Part shown: positions 33,699 through 41,969 of the stretch, piece after piece
Layout of the letters: each line of letters opens with the position of its first letter
Position numbering within the stretch: position 1 is the stretch's first letter
Assembly (NCBI GenBank): GCA_963766445.1
Contig: CAVXZW010000029.1
Coordinates: 186,001 to 250,000, forward strand
Length of the DNA stretch: 64,000 nucleotides
Source: JAICYJ01 sp963766445
Lineage (GTDB): Bacteria > Actinomycetota > Thermoleophilia > Gaiellales > JAICJC01
Reading direction: 5' to 3'
The notes under the pieces: model-generated
Told to the model about the DNA's origin: nothing
What the model saw: the letters and a program-made list of their open reading frames with translations, nothing else
The model's database searches: none
Position numbers and translations under genes: made by a program

Positions 33699-34577
33699 AT
33701 GGCCACGCCGCTAAGAGACGCCGCGATCCGGCTGCGCGACGGCCGCTCGCTGGCCTATTGCGAATGGGGACACGAGGGCGGCGCGGTGGTGCTGGCCTTC
33801 CACGGCTCCCCCGGATCGCGCGTGTGGTGGCCGGGCGCGGACGTAACCGCCGGGGCCGGGGCCCACCTGGTGACAGTCGACCGCCCCGGCTACGGCGGGT
33901 CCGACCCGCTCCCCGGTCGCGCGATCGCGGGTTGGGCTGAGGACGTGGTCGAGCTGGCGGACGCGCTCGGCATCGACCGCTTCGGCGTGGTCGGTTGGTC
34001 CGGTGGGGCACCCTACGCGGCCGCGGTGGCGGCAGAGATGCTCCCGGACCGCCTGACCGGGGTTTGCCTCGCCAGCAGCGCCAGCATCGCCTATGCGGTA
34101 GGGCCGAGCCAGGTGGATGACGAGGACCTTCACATCTCCGAGCTAATCGACCGGTTCGGGCCGGCCGAGGCGACCGTCCGCTACGCCGAGAAGATCCAGA
34201 GCTGGGCCGAGGGCCTGCGGCAGGATCCGGGATCGTTGACCGATCCGGTTGAGTACGCAGCCGGCGACCTCTGGGTGCTGGAGCAGCCGGAGCCGAGGGC
34301 GGGCCTGTTCAGCTCGATCGGGGAGGGCGTTCGCCAGGGCGCCATCGGGGTCGCCACCGACTGGGTCAACCTGCTGGCACCGTGGGGCTTCTCGCTTGCC
34401 GAGATCGAAGTGCCTGTCCACATCTGGCACGGAGGACAGGACAGCTGGGTGCAGCTTGCGGACTGCGAGCGTGTGGTCGCAGCCATCCCCCACGCCGCGC
34501 TCACGATCTGGCCCGATGCCGGCCACTTCGGCCCGGCCAAACACTGGGCCGACGTGCTCGCGGCGGCCCTTGACTGA
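33699..34577 (+). CDS. alpha/beta hydrolase
   Basis: 292 aa. Oxyanion loop FHGSPGSRVWWPG, DRPGYGGSDPL, nucleophile elbow VGWSGGAPYAA (Ser in G-x-S-x-G), an Asp in HIWHGGQDSWV and the catalytic His in WPDAGHFGPAK. Cytoplasmic esterase, haloalkane-dehalogenase-like or epoxide-hydrolase-like activities are possible; substrate unknown. Its stop lies within a palindrome that forms a two-way terminator with the gene on the other strand. Confidence 0.86.
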   Translation: MATPLRDAAIRLRDGRSLAYCEWGHEGGAVVLAFHGSPGSRVWWPGADVTAGAGAHLVTVDRPGYGGSDPLPGRAIAGWAEDVVELADALGIDRFGVVGWSGGAPYAAAVAAEMLPDRLTGVCLASSASIAYAVGPSQVDDEDLHISELIDRFGPAEATVRYAEKIQSWAEGLRQDPGSLTDPVEYAAGDLWVLEQPEPRAGLFSSIGEGVRQGAIGVATDWVNLLAPWGFSLAEIEVPVHIWHGGQDSWVQLADCERVVAAIPHAALTIWPDAGHFGPAKHWADVLAAALD

Positions 34578-34598
34578 CGTCACCGTCGCGACGTCAGT
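34573..34598. terminator. bidirectional hairpin between convergent genes
   Basis: ACTGACGTC (34573-34581), 8-nt loop, GACGTCAGT (34590-34598): perfect 9-bp arms covering both gene ends. Confidence 0.5.
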
Positions 34599-34884
34599 AC
34601 TGCACGCTTTCCACCGTCTCGACGATCCGCACCTGCGGTGCCCCGATCAGCGCCGGCGCGGCCCGCTTTGACTGCCACAGCTCTCCCAGCGCGACCTTGC
34701 ACCGCTCGGCCTCTGCCAGGCTGTCGAACTCGAGGTCGACCGCGACGTAGTTTGGGTTGTCCAGTGAGCGGAACACGCGGTGCGCGCGCACCCCAAGCTG
34801 CTCCCTGCCGATGGGATCGCGGTCAAATGCGGACTTCCACAGGTCGAAGTCGCTGATCGCGTGTTCGAGGCGAAGTGTCGTCAT
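34594..34884 (-). CDS. small dimeric alpha-beta barrel-type protein
   Basis: 96 aa, ATG at 34882-34884 with SD GGAAGGA. LRLEHAISDFDLWKSAFDRDP, VRAHRVFRSLDNPNYVAVDLEFDSLAEAERCKVAL and IVETVESVQY give the beta-alpha-beta pattern of ferredoxin-like ABM/monooxygenase-like domains. No catalytic residue is evident. It is divergent from a TetR gene across a 23-bp perfect palindrome, so it is probably the target of that regulator. Confidence 0.72.
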   Translation of the reverse strand: MTTLRLEHAISDFDLWKSAFDRDPIGREQLGVRAHRVFRSLDNPNYVAVDLEFDSLAEAERCKVALGELWQSKRAAPALIGAPQVRIVETVESVQY

Positions 34885-34903
34885 GGCAACATCCTTCCAT
34901 CAT

Positions 34904-34926
34904 TCATTACTCGATATGAGTAATGA
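34904..34926. promoter_or_regulatory. TetR-type operator palindrome
   Basis: TCATTACTC (34904-34912), spacer GATAT, GAGTAATGA (34918-34926): perfect 9-bp arms between the divergent small gene and the TetR gene. The AT-rich palindrome is unlike the local 70 percent GC. Confidence 0.8.
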
Positions 34927-34935
34927 TTTCCCGGC

Positions 34936-34941
34936 TACAGT
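34936..34941 (+). promoter_or_regulatory. -10 hexamer TACAGT of the TetR gene
   Basis: TACAGT ends 7 nt before the GTG at 34949, and the operator palindrome ends 9 bp upstream of it, where a -35 or upstream contact would be. Confidence 0.45.
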
Positions 34942-34948
34942 ATCAGAC

Positions 34949-35602
34949 GTGAACACTCGCGCCAATTCTCAGCGCACCTACAACTCCCCGCGCCGCCGTC
35001 AGCAGGCCGCCGCGACACGCGAGCAGATCCTGGCGTCCGCCCAGCGGCTGTTCGAGCGCGATGGCTACGCGGCCACCTCGATGGCCACCGTGGCGGCCGA
35101 GGCCGGCGTCTCGCTGAAGACCGTGTACGTGGTGTTCGACACCAAGAGCGGCCTGCTGCGGGCGGTCTGGCACAGTGTGCTGCGCGGCGATGGTGACGGC
35201 GTCCCGGTTGGGGAGCAGCCCTGGTTCCGGCGCGTGCTCGATGAGCCCGACCCGCGCATCCAGCTGCAGTTGAACGCGCAGAACTCGCGGAAGGTGAAGG
35301 AGCGCGCCGGCCCGATCATGGCGGTGATCCAGTCCGCGGCGCCGGGCGACCCGGAGATCGGAGCGCTCTGGCAGCGGATCCAGACCGAGTTTCACGCGAA
35401 CCAGCGGGAGGTGGTCGAGAGCCTGCACGGCAAGCGCGCGCTGCGGAAGGGGCTCGGGGTCGACACGGCGGCCGACATCCTGTGGACGCTCAACCACCCC
35501 GGCGTCTACCGGTCATTGGTCGGTGACCGCGGCTGGACGCCCGAGCGATACGAGCGGTGGCTGGCGGACGTCCTCAGCTCCCAGCTGCTGCGCGAGGGCT
35601 AG
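34949..35602 (+). CDS. TetR/AcrR-family transcriptional regulator
   Basis: 217 aa from the GTG at 34949; an ATG at 34916 is in frame but lies inside the operator. N-terminal HTH: ATREQILASAQRLFERDGYAATSMATVAAEAGVSLKTVYVVFDTKSGLLRAVW, typical of TetR residues 20-70. The C-terminal ligand domain (QIQ-rich and WTLNHPGVYRSLVGDRGWTPERYERWLADVL) is of the TetR_C type in many actinobacterial regulators. Probably represses itself and the divergent 96-aa gene through the palindrome at 34904-34926. Ligand unknown. Confidence 0.9.
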   Translation: MNTRANSQRTYNSPRRRQQAAATREQILASAQRLFERDGYAATSMATVAAEAGVSLKTVYVVFDTKSGLLRAVWHSVLRGDGDGVPVGEQPWFRRVLDEPDPRIQLQLNAQNSRKVKERAGPIMAVIQSAAPGDPEIGALWQRIQTEFHANQREVVESLHGKRALRKGLGVDTAADILWTLNHPGVYRSLVGDRGWTPERYERWLADVLSSQLLREG

Positions 35603-36540
35603 CCGGCCAGGGCCTCCAGCAGCTCGTCGATCACCGCGACCGTCAGCGGCATGTCCACGCTCTCGTGAAACCGGGACGCCTGCCGAGCTCGCTCCTCGTC
35701 CGGTTGGGCCGGGTCGAGCCATATCAGACAGGACATCTCGTTGATGTGACCGAGCTGGGCGATCGTCATCGAGAAGTCGCCCCGCCGTTCGATCCGCGCG
35801 GGGCCGCCGCAGCGCCGGTACTCGCCGTAGAGCGCCCGTGCCCTGTCGGCATCGCCGTACCCGAACTCGAACAGGACGCCGGCCAGCTCCTGGCTCGGGT
35901 CGGCCAACCCGCAGTTGTCCCAGTCGATCACGCACAGCCCGCCCTGGGACGTGGCGCGGAGGTTGTCCGACCACAGGTCGCGATGGCAGGTGCGAAGCTC
36001 GCGGGCGGGCACCAGCAGCCCTTCCAACGCCACCAGCTCGTCGCGCATCGCGGCCAGGTCACCGGCGAACGGGGCTCCAGCTGCGGCCAGCCGCTCGGCC
36101 AGCCCATCCCAGCCGGCGGCGCCGACCGGCTCGGTGTACCAGGGATCCTGCGGCCGGCGGCCGCGGAACGGCACCCGGTGGATGGCCGCCATCAGCCGCC
36201 CCACCCGGCCGGGGTCGAGGCCGCGGTCAGCGCGCAGCACGTCGACCCATCCGTACACGCGCACGGGCAGACCGCCGATGTCAGCGAACAGCTCGCCGCC
36301 GGCCGTGAACACCACCGCGGGCGCCGGCACGCCGGCCGCCACCGCCGCAGCCTGGAACGCGCCGTCCTCCCTGTCCAGCTCGGGCGGCTGGAACGACGTC
36401 TTCACCGCCCACAGGCCGCGCGACGTCTCGAGCTGTACCACCTGGCCCTGCTCGCCACGCGCGACGGTGCCCGTGAACGCACCGCCGTCGCCCAGTCCGA
36501 AGGCGCGAGCGATCCGGCCGGCGTCATCGTCGATGAACAC
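35599..36540 (-). CDS. aminoglycoside phosphotransferase (APH)-family kinase
   Basis: 313 aa from a GTG at 36538-36540. Protein-kinase-like fold: WAVKTSF (ATP Lys), LRTCHRDLWSDNLRAT (HRD-like catalytic loop, HxDxxxxN) and CVIDWDNCGLADPSQELAG (DFG-like Asp). APH-family members phosphorylate small alcohols, antibiotics or sugars; the substrate cannot be read. The 3' end overlaps the TetR gene by 4 nt, tail to tail. Confidence 0.85.
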   Translation of the reverse strand: MFIDDDAGRIARAFGLGDGGAFTGTVARGEQGQVVQLETSRGLWAVKTSFQPPELDREDGAFQAAAVAAGVPAPAVVFTAGGELFADIGGLPVRVYGWVDVLRADRGLDPGRVGRLMAAIHRVPFRGRRPQDPWYTEPVGAAGWDGLAERLAAAGAPFAGDLAAMRDELVALEGLLVPARELRTCHRDLWSDNLRATSQGGLCVIDWDNCGLADPSQELAGVLFEFGYGDADRARALYGEYRRCGGPARIERRGDFSMTIAQLGHINEMSCLIWLDPAQPDEERARQASRFHESVDMPLTVAVIDELLEALAG

Positions 36541-36546
36541 GCCGCG

Positions 36547-36552
36547 AGCCTA
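36547..36552 (-). promoter_or_regulatory. -10 hexamer TAGGCT of the APH kinase gene
   Basis: TAGGCT ends 6 nt before the GTG at 36540 on the minus strand. Confidence 0.45.
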
Positions 36553-36581
36553 CCGCGGCCGCCTGTGGGAGGATGCGCGCC

Positions 36582-37547
36582 ATGCGGGTCGTCCTGAGCG
36601 TCGACATGGAGGGCATCTCACAGCTGACCGAGCCGCGCGAGATCCTCTCGTGCCGGCCGGAGTACTGGGCGACCGGCAAGCCGCGGATGGAGGCCGACAC
36701 GGCCGCGGCCGCTCAGGGGCTGCTCGATGCCGGCGCCGACGAGGTGATCGTGCTCGACAACCACGGCAGCGGCAACCCCCAGAACGTCTCTCCGGAAAGC
36801 CTGCCTGCCGGCTGCCGCCTCGAGACGTGGAACGTGTTTGACCTGCCCGAGCAGGGCGTCGACGCCATGTTCCAGGTCGGCTATCACGCCCGCGGCGGCA
36901 CCGACGGGTTCATCTCGCACACTTACATTCCGGGTCTTCGCTTCCGGGTCGGGGACGAGCTGATCTCCGAGAGCCACGGCCGGGCATGGGCGGCCGGCGT
37001 GCCCCTGATCGGCATCACCGGCAACGGCACCCACCGCGACACCCTGGGGTCGCTCGCGGACACGCCCTACATGGTCGTCCAGGAGACGCTCGGCCGCGGG
37101 TCGGCGCGGCCGGTCTTTGCCGATCCGGACGAGGGCCTCGCTGCCATCCGTGCCTTCGCGGCCGGCTGCCTGGGTGACCTCGACGCCATCCGGCCACCGC
37201 ATGCGCCTGACCGGCCGCTGTTCGAGGCCAGCATGCCGAACGGGGCCGAGCAGGCCCACGCCATGCTCGCGGCCGGATGGCGGCGAACCGGAGACGTGGA
37301 GTTCGCGGCCGAGCTCGGCGACTGGAGCGAGGCGCGCGAGCCGCTGGCGGCGGCCATGAGCGCGGCGATGGCCGCCGTCCTGCCCTACTGGGTGGGGGCG
37401 ACCAGCGCGGCCGAGGCATCGTCGCTCGACCCGGCCAGAGTGGCGGCGCTGACCGAGGTGCTCGCCGACCGCTGGTGCTCGCGTTCATACCCTGAGTGGT
37501 ACGCATCGGCCGGCGTCGAGCTGCCGCCGGCGCGGCCCGCGGCCTGA
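36582..37547 (+). CDS. M55-family D-aminopeptidase (DppA-like)
   Basis: 321 aa from ATG 36582, with SD GGGAGG 9 nt upstream. Zn peptidase motifs: VVLSVDMEGIS (metal Asp-x-Glu), VIVLDNHGSGNP (metal His), FQVGYHARGGTDGF (His) and ITGNGTHRDTLG. DppA cleaves D-amino-acid peptides such as D-Ala-D-Ala and is used in peptidoglycan-peptide recycling. It is divergent from the APH gene. No dipeptide transporter is nearby. Confidence 0.88.
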   Translation: MRVVLSVDMEGISQLTEPREILSCRPEYWATGKPRMEADTAAAAQGLLDAGADEVIVLDNHGSGNPQNVSPESLPAGCRLETWNVFDLPEQGVDAMFQVGYHARGGTDGFISHTYIPGLRFRVGDELISESHGRAWAAGVPLIGITGNGTHRDTLGSLADTPYMVVQETLGRGSARPVFADPDEGLAAIRAFAAGCLGDLDAIRPPHAPDRPLFEASMPNGAEQAHAMLAAGWRRTGDVEFAAELGDWSEAREPLAAAMSAAMAAVLPYWVGATSAAEASSLDPARVAALTEVLADRWCSRSYPEWYASAGVELPPARPAA

Positions 37548-37668
37548 CAGCTTTACCGCTTCGTCACGGACGGTCCACGAAACGGACACCCTTTGCTCCC
37601 CAACCCCTGGCTAGCGTGGCTTCGGGCGCCAACGGTCAGGCGCCGAACTCGGACGAAGGAGCTTCGCA

Positions 37669-39285
37669 ATGCGATTCACCAGACGAGCGGCCGTGGCCGC
37701 CGCGGCGGGCTGCGCGCTCGTGTTCGCGGCGGCTGCGGAGGCAGTCCCGATGCTAACCGGTAGCGACACAGTGCAGCCCAAGGTGGCCGGCAACGCGGTG
37801 CCGGTGACGCTGATGCGGGGCCTCGGGAAGGTCCCAGTCGCGCAGGGCTCGGACCGCATGGACGGCGGCACCGCCGCCAATCCGTACTACGGCTACGACG
37901 GCGACGGGCCGATGGTGCCCGCCCCGGGTGACTTCCCCACGAGCACGCACCTGGTGGAGGTGACCAAGACCGAGCCGGACAAGAACACCTACCTGGTGCT
38001 GAACGGCCAGAACGGCCCGGATGCCTCGTACAACTACGGCACGCACTTCGTGTTCCAGGGCCATGAGGGCGGCGCGCCCGGCTTCCTATCGCGCATCAAC
38101 CTCGACGCGGATGGGACGCACCGGGTCACGCTGATGGCGAGCAAGGACACGAAAGGCGACCCGCTGCCCGACTTCGACGGCTCCACGTGGGACCCGTTTG
38201 CCGGGCGGCTTCTGCTGACCACCGAGAGCAACTCGGGGCCGAGCGTGTACCAGGCCACCCTGCGCTACCCGTCCCGGGTGGCGCCGCTCGACGGTGTGTT
38301 CGGCCGCGGGGACTATGAGGGCGTGCAGGCCGACTCGGACGGTCGCATCTGGCTGGTCGAGGACTCCAGCGGAACGTTCGGCACCGCCAACCCGAATGCC
38401 AAGCAGCCGAACAGCTTCGTCTACCGGTTCACCCCCAGCAACCCCGCCAACCTGCGGGCGGGCGGCAAGCTGCAGGCGTTGCAGGTGATCTCGCTGCGCA
38501 GCGGCAACCCGATCGTGTTCCACGACGGCAAGGCCGACCAGGACATCACCTCGCCCGACCGCCGCGACCTCCACACGTACGGCAATCAGTTCCAGACCAG
38601 GTGGGTGACGGTGCACGACAACGCCACCGACGGCATGGCCACGTTCGATGCGAACGCCCTGGCCAAGGCGCGGGGGGCAACCCCGTTCAAGCGGCCCGAG
38701 AACGGCGTGTTCCGGCCTGGTTCCGGCTTCCGCCAGTTCGTGTTCACCGAGACCGGCGACACCAGCGCGCTGTCGGAAGCCGGCGCGGCGCTGGGTGGCT
38801 ACGGAGCGCTGTACAAGCTCAGCCAGTCCAGCCCCGGCGCGTCGCATGGCACGCTGACGATGGTGTACCGCGGAAACGAGATGCACACCGGCTTCGACAA
38901 CGTCTCGTTCTCGAGCGCCAACACGGCGCTGGTGGCCGAGGACGCCGGCGACACGCTCCACACGCAGCGAAATGCGTTCGACTCGCTGTGGGCGATCCGC
39001 ACCGACGTCGACTATGGCGCGCCCAGCGCACCGGCACCGCAGCGGGTGCTGTACGTCGGCCGGGACGCGTCGGCCACCATCGACTCGGGCTTCTCGGGGA
39101 TGGACGGCTACCAGAACGAGGGGGACAACGAGGTCACCGGTATCCACGTCTCCGACGGAGACGCCTCGATCGCCGGCCTGCTCGGTGCCGCGGTCCCGCA
39201 CCCGTGGGTGCCCGGGTCTCGGTGGAGGGTGTTCTTCACCGCCCAGCACGGCGACAACGACACGTGGGAGCTGATCCGCAACTAG
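37669..39285 (+). CDS. secreted PhoX/DUF839-like protein
   Basis: 538 aa, ATG with SD AAGGAG. The N-terminus (RFTRRAAVAAAAGCALVFAAAAEA) is a signal peptide with a twin-arginine-like TRRAAV. The mature part has DUF839/PhoX-like features: TTESNSGPSVYQATL, FGRGDYEGVQADSDGRIWLVEDSSG, NGVFRPGSGFRQFVFTETGD and DNVSFSSANTALVAEDAGDTLH. These resemble the beta-propeller of PhoX phosphatases, which bind Fe and Ca, but not all PhoX ligands can be confirmed, so alkaline phosphatase activity is tentative. A strong GC hairpin follows the stop. Confidence 0.75.
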   Translation: MRFTRRAAVAAAAGCALVFAAAAEAVPMLTGSDTVQPKVAGNAVPVTLMRGLGKVPVAQGSDRMDGGTAANPYYGYDGDGPMVPAPGDFPTSTHLVEVTKTEPDKNTYLVLNGQNGPDASYNYGTHFVFQGHEGGAPGFLSRINLDADGTHRVTLMASKDTKGDPLPDFDGSTWDPFAGRLLLTTESNSGPSVYQATLRYPSRVAPLDGVFGRGDYEGVQADSDGRIWLVEDSSGTFGTANPNAKQPNSFVYRFTPSNPANLRAGGKLQALQVISLRSGNPIVFHDGKADQDITSPDRRDLHTYGNQFQTRWVTVHDNATDGMATFDANALAKARGATPFKRPENGVFRPGSGFRQFVFTETGDTSALSEAGAALGGYGALYKLSQSSPGASHGTLTMVYRGNEMHTGFDNVSFSSANTALVAEDAGDTLHTQRNAFDSLWAIRTDVDYGAPSAPAPQRVLYVGRDASATIDSGFSGMDGYQNEGDNEVTGIHVSDGDASIAGLLGAAVPHPWVPGSRWRVFFTAQHGDNDTWELIRN

Positions 39286-39303
39286 ACGCGGGTAGATGCG
39301 ACG

Positions 39304-39331
39304 GGGTGGGCCGGGAGCATCCGGCCCACCC
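39304..39331 (+). terminator. GC-rich hairpin terminator
   Basis: GGGTGGGCCGG (39304-39314), loop GAGCAT, CCGGCCCACCC (39321-39331): a perfect 11-bp stem 18 nt after the DUF839 gene. No U-run, as is common in high-GC actinobacteria. Confidence 0.7.
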
Positions 39332-39344
39332 GCGGTGGGCTGAG

Positions 39345-39350
39345 TAGTAT
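39345..39350 (+). promoter_or_regulatory. -10 hexamer TAGTAT of the GNAT gene
   Basis: TAGTAT ends 7 nt before the GTG at 39358, right after the terminator hairpin, so the GNAT gene has its own promoter. Confidence 0.5.
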
Positions 39351-39357
39351 CGAGCGG

Positions 39358-40284
39358 GTGAGCACGATGCCCGCTCCGATCGAGATCGAGTCCGCGCGCT
39401 CCGGGCCGGCACTGGGCGATGTCGCGGACGTGGTCGGTCGCGTCTCGCCCGCCAGCCGGCTCAGCCCCCACCAGCTCGCGCACTACCTGTCCGCCAACCC
39501 GGGGTCGGTGATGCTGGTCGCACGCTGTGGGACGGAGGCGGTGGGCGCGGCCACGGTGGCGCGTTCCGGCCGTCCCGGCCACCAGTACACGATGGTGCGG
39601 GTGGTGCCCGAGCACCGCCGGCGTGGTGCCGGTAGTGCGATGCTGGACGCCGCCCGCCACCATGCCGGCAGGATCGCCCTGGAGCGGATCTGGGGCCGGG
39701 TCGATGCGGCCGATACGGGCTCGCTCAGGTTCGCGGAGCGACACGGGCTGGTCGAGTCCGGTCGGGAGTGGATCTCGGCCCTGGAACTGGCCGACGCGCC
39801 GTCGCCGCTGCCTCCGCCGCCGGGTGTCACGGTGGTCAGCCTGGCCGAGCGCCCCGACCTGATCCGGGCGGCCTACGACGTCCACAGCGAATGCCTGCCG
39901 GACATGCCGTCGCCGACGCCGATGCGGGCGGAGCCGTTTCACGAGTGGGTCAGCCAGACGCTGGAGGGGCCCGGCGCCTTGCCCGCAGCCGCCGTGGTGG
40001 CGCTCGCGGGCGACGCGGTGATCGGCCAGGCCGCCGTGAGGCTGGAGGGCGGCGAGGGCACGGCCGAGCACCTGCTTACCTGCGTGCGGCGCGACTGGCG
40101 CGGACGCGGCGTCGCAATGGCGCTGAAGTCGGCGCAGATCGCCGCGGCCCGGCAGGCCGGGATCGAGCGTCTGGTGACGTCGAACGACGCGCCCAACGCC
40201 GCCATGCTGGCCGTGAACCAGCGGCTGGGATACCGGGTCGTGAGCGAGGGCGTGCTGGTCGAGGGGCCGGCACAGCTCGGGTAG
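39358..40284 (+). CDS. GNAT-family acetyltransferase, two domains
   Basis: 308 aa. The first GNAT domain includes GTEAVGAATVA, YTMVRVVPEHRRRGAGSAMLDAARHHA (acetyl-CoA loop R-R-R-G-A-G) and GSLRFAERHGLVESGR. The second has VVALAGDAVIGQAAVRL, CVRRDWRGRGVAMALKSAQIAAARQAG and NAAMLAVNQRLGYRVV. Tandem GNAT proteins include mycothiol synthase MshD, but I see no specific MshD signature. Substrate unknown. The S15 peptidase gene follows after 12 nt. Confidence 0.87.
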   Translation: MSTMPAPIEIESARSGPALGDVADVVGRVSPASRLSPHQLAHYLSANPGSVMLVARCGTEAVGAATVARSGRPGHQYTMVRVVPEHRRRGAGSAMLDAARHHAGRIALERIWGRVDAADTGSLRFAERHGLVESGREWISALELADAPSPLPPPPGVTVVSLAERPDLIRAAYDVHSECLPDMPSPTPMRAEPFHEWVSQTLEGPGALPAAAVVALAGDAVIGQAAVRLEGGEGTAEHLLTCVRRDWRGRGVAMALKSAQIAAARQAGIERLVTSNDAPNAAMLAVNQRLGYRVVSEGVLVEGPAQLG

Positions 40285-40296
40285 GCTCCCGCGCCG

Positions 40297-41934
40297 GTGA
40301 CGATCGAGATCGAGACGCTCGAGGCGGCCGCGCTCGACCCCCGCGCGCAGCAGCACATGGCGCCGATGCGCGACGGCGTCGAGCTGGCCACCGACATGTA
40401 CCTGCCGGACGGGGAGGGCCCGTGGCCGGCGGTGCTGGTGCGGCTGCCATACGACAAGAACGGCCGCTATTGCTGGATGCCGTTCATCGCGGGCCACTTC
40501 ACCGAGCGCGGCTACGCGTTCCTGCCCCAGGACGTGCGCGGCAAGTTCCGGTCGGGTGGTGAGGTGAATGCGTTCGTGCACGAGGTCGACGACGGATACG
40601 ACACGATCCAGTGGATCACGGAGCAGACCTGGTCGAACGGCGACGTCGGGATGTGGGGCGACTCCTACTACGGCTACACCCAGTGGGCGGCGGTCGCCTC
40701 CGGGCACCCCGCGCTGAAGGCGATCGTGCCGCGCGTGACCGTGGCCGACCTGTTCGGCTGGCTCGATGGCGACGGCGTGGCACCGCTCTACGGTGCTCAC
40801 TACCTGGCCCAGTACTGGGCAGACGGCCGCACGCACCACTGGACGCCGGACTGGACGCGGCGGCCGCTGAGTGAGCTGTTCGATCCCGCGTTCGAGCTGA
40901 TCGGCAGCCGCTCCCTGGCCTTCGACCGGCTGCTGGCGGAGGCTCGCGGCCAGGCATCGGTGGACATGTACGGCGACCGCCATCCGTTCACGCGGCTCCG
41001 CATCCCGACGCTGCACGGTGTTGGCTGGTTCGACAACATCACTCCCCCGCACATGCTCGATTACGAGCGCCTCATGAGCGACCCGGAGACGGCACCGTTC
41101 CAGTACCTGCACGCCGGCTCGACCGACCACGAGAACTACCGCTTCGAGTTCGTGCCGATCCCCGAGAGCGAGGACCACGACACCCACGACGATGCGCTCG
41201 AGCGGATGCTGCCGCGCTACCTCGCCCCCGCGCTCGACTTCTTCGACGCCTTCCTGTCCGGCCGTAGCGACCCCGAGTCGATGCCGCGCGTGCGCTGGCA
41301 CCTGCCGAACGTGGGCTGGCATGAGTCACCGGTGTGGCCGCCGGCGGGTGCCCGCGAGCAGCGCCTGTATCTGACGGCGGCGGGCAGTCTCGCCGAGGCC
41401 GCGCCCGGGGAGGGGGCGGTGGAATGGCTGCACGATCCCGAGAACCTGGTGCCCTCCACCATCGAGAACCCGTTCGCCTTCCTCTACGAGTACCCCGACG
41501 AGGATGCGGTCGCCTCGCGGCCCGACGTCGCGGTGTTCGAGTCGGCCGGACTGGCCGACCACCTGACGCTGGCGGGCCGCGTCGTCGCGCACCTGACCGT
41601 GGCCGGCGACGGCCCGTCCATGAACCTGCACGTCAAGCTGGTCGACGTCGACCCGGCGGGCGGGTCGCACATCGTGCTCTACGGCCAGCGCGCGGTCGTC
41701 GATCCCGGAGACGGCACCGACGCCGAGGTCTACCTGGGGCACACCGGGTACCGCGTCCCGGCCGGCCACCGGTTACGGCTGCAGGTCGCCTCCAGCGACT
41801 ACCCCCTGTACGTGGCGCACCCGGGGACGTCCGAGAGCCCGTGGTTTGCGACCCGTACGGCGGTCAACCACCAGCGCCTGCTGACCGGCGGCGCGACACC
41901 GTCGTATCTGAGCGTGACCGCGCTCGACGACTAG
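40297..41934 (+). CDS. S15 CocE/NonD-type X-Pro dipeptidyl-peptidase or acyl hydrolase
   Basis: 545 aa. N-terminal alpha/beta hydrolase: MRDGVELATDMYLPDGEGPWPAVLVRLPYDKNG, the nucleophile elbow MWGDSYYGYTQWAAV (Ser in G-x-S-x-x-G) and STDHENYRF (His region). C-terminal beta-sandwich (HIVLYGQRAVVDPGDGTD, GHTGYRVPAGHRLRLQVASSDYPLY), typical of PepX_C. The family includes cocaine esterase, glutaryl-7-ACA acylase and X-Pro peptidases. No signal peptide. Likely cytoplasmic; substrate not predictable. Confidence 0.87.
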   Translation: MTIEIETLEAAALDPRAQQHMAPMRDGVELATDMYLPDGEGPWPAVLVRLPYDKNGRYCWMPFIAGHFTERGYAFLPQDVRGKFRSGGEVNAFVHEVDDGYDTIQWITEQTWSNGDVGMWGDSYYGYTQWAAVASGHPALKAIVPRVTVADLFGWLDGDGVAPLYGAHYLAQYWADGRTHHWTPDWTRRPLSELFDPAFELIGSRSLAFDRLLAEARGQASVDMYGDRHPFTRLRIPTLHGVGWFDNITPPHMLDYERLMSDPETAPFQYLHAGSTDHENYRFEFVPIPESEDHDTHDDALERMLPRYLAPALDFFDAFLSGRSDPESMPRVRWHLPNVGWHESPVWPPAGAREQRLYLTAAGSLAEAAPGEGAVEWLHDPENLVPSTIENPFAFLYEYPDEDAVASRPDVAVFESAGLADHLTLAGRVVAHLTVAGDGPSMNLHVKLVDVDPAGGSHIVLYGQRAVVDPGDGTDAEVYLGHTGYRVPAGHRLRLQVASSDYPLYVAHPGTSESPWFATRTAVNHQRLLTGGATPSYLSVTALDD

Positions 41935-41969
41935 ATACGCCGGCAGGTTCGATTACTCTGTAGTGGAGC

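Noticed and set aside
37629..37648. GGCGCC-n8-GGCGCC repeat upstream of the DUF839 gene as an operator
   Set aside because: GGCGCC is very common in this base composition and the two copies alone are not convincing.
38086..41322. A 1078-codon open frame on the minus strand
   Set aside because: It lies opposite the DUF839, GNAT and S15 genes, is rich in Arg/His/Val as expected of an antisense frame in high-GC DNA, and has no domain.
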